Source of the DNA: S012-113 sp965368405
Lineage (GTDB): Bacteria; Bacteroidota; Bacteroidia; Cytophagales; Cyclobacteriaceae
Direction of reading: 5' to 3'
DNA length: 6,722 nucleotides
Assembly (NCBI GenBank): GCA_965368405.1
Contig: CBDUMS010000126.1
Span: forward strand, 1 to 6,722
Each line of letters opens with the position of its first letter. Position 1 is the stretch's first letter. A program made the position numbers and the translations under genes. Below, piece after piece: positions 6,233 through 6,722 of the stretch. The notes under the pieces were generated by a model that had not been told where the DNA came from, ran no database searches, and worked only from the letters and a program-made list of their open reading frames with translations.

Positions 6233-6722
6233 ATGAAAAATATATTTAAAACTCTAAGTAAAGGGGTAAGGTTATTCTCACTCATTGCTGCAGTAAGTTT
6301 AATTACGAACTGTGAGCTTAGGCCAGAATTGCCAGGATCGGGAACTATTCCAGATCTAACTCCTCCAACAGCGGCATTTTCATATATCTCAAGTGCTGAG
6401 GACTTCAGGGTAGTATCATTTACTAATCTTTCAACCGAAGCCACAAATTACCTTTGGGACTTTGGTACGGGAGGTGTGGCATGTGAATTGGTAGATGGCG
6501 TCTTAGTGTGTGGCACTGAAACGACTTCCACAGCCGAAGAACCATTAGCAAAATTTGAAGCCGGGGAAGGAGCCTATACAGTAAAACTTACTGCTCTTGA
6601 TGCGAACCAGGCTTCACATACAACAGAAGTTGTAGTTGATGTGATCGATGAATTTGTACCGTTACCCGTAACCGTTCTTAACGGAGATTTTGAAGAAGGT
6701 AATGCTAACTGGAAAATTGATT
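6233..6722 (+). CDS. PKD-domain lipoprotein, probable accessory glycan-binding protein (3' end outside window)
   Basis: The first 163 codons of a lipoprotein gene are present; the frame is open to the window edge. The ATG at 6233 lies 20 bp after the SusD-like stop, behind an A-rich leader, and is the first start giving a signal peptide. Residues 1-26 form that signal, ending in LITNC with candidate lipidated C27; Asn at -1 is less usual. A Pro/Thr-rich linker leads to a PKD (Ig-like) domain at about 45-137, with PTAAFSYISS, VSFTNLSTEATNYLWDFG (WDFG at 75-78) and a closing YTVKLTALDANQ. An insertion after WDFG carries C84 and C93, which might form a disulfide. After the PKD domain, VLNGDFEEGNANWKID resembles the opening strand of a carbohydrate-binding beta-sandwich (CBM4/9-like), so a second, glycan-binding domain is likely downstream. 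Its place as third gene of a SusC/SusD operon suggests a surface glycan-binding role like SusE/SusF, though this is inferred. Confidence 0.88.
   Translation, partial: MKNIFKTLSKGVRLFSLIAAVSLITNCELRPELPGSGTIPDLTPPTAAFSYISSAEDFRVVSFTNLSTEATNYLWDFGTGGVACELVDGVLVCGTETTSTAEEPLAKFEAGEGAYTVKLTALDANQASHTTEVVVDVIDEFVPLPVTVLNGDFEEGNANWKID

Noticed and set aside
6175..6444. Minus-strand open frame of 89 codons across the SusD-like/PKD gene junction
   Set aside because: The + strand here encodes the conserved SusD C-terminus and a good lipoprotein signal peptide, so the antisense frame is most likely a chance opening.

Overview
The window looks like chromosomal DNA of a member of the Bacteroidota, quite possibly a marine or environmental one. 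It holds an adjacent SusC/SusD outer-membrane glycan-uptake pair with the family's typical signatures. Gene starts have AT-rich leaders without a Shine-Dalgarno sequence, and base composition is moderately AT-rich. All protein genes read on the + strand. Genus cannot be told from the sequence alone.

Layout. Positions 2-430 are the last 142 codons of gnd (6-phosphogluconate dehydrogenase), whose start lies before the window. The 224-bp gap after it holds inverted repeats near the gnd end. Just before the next gene it holds a plausible Bacteroidota-type promoter overlapped by a compact array of operator-like repeats. Positions 655-1374 encode a GntR-family regulator with an FCD (FadR-type) ligand domain. 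The 182-bp gap 1375-1556 contains a convincing intrinsic terminator that works only in the minus direction. It is preceded, in minus-strand order, by a stem-loop and a perfect TAnnTTTG promoter box, so I infer a small antisense RNA of about 95 nt lying over the leader of the next gene. Positions 1557-4739 encode a SusC-like TonB-dependent transporter. Six bases later, 4746-6212 encode its SusD-like lipoprotein partner. Twenty bases further, 6233 to the window end is the start of a PKD-domain lipoprotein, cut by the window edge.

How the parts fit. SusC and SusD form the outer-membrane pump that captures and imports oligosaccharides. The PKD lipoprotein is probably an accessory surface glycan-binding protein of the same operon. 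The FCD regulator next door would sense a small acid or sugar-acid breakdown product. The order FCD regulator, SusC, SusD, PKD lipoprotein resembles polysaccharide utilisation loci for alginate and other uronate polymers in marine Bacteroidota. The enzymes that would prove the substrate lie beyond the right edge, so the substrate remains an inference. The most unusual feature is the predicted antisense RNA at 1452-1545. It recalls the cis-antisense RNAs described at Bacteroides fragilis utilisation loci, but here it sits beside a GntR/FCD regulator instead of a sigma/anti-sigma pair.
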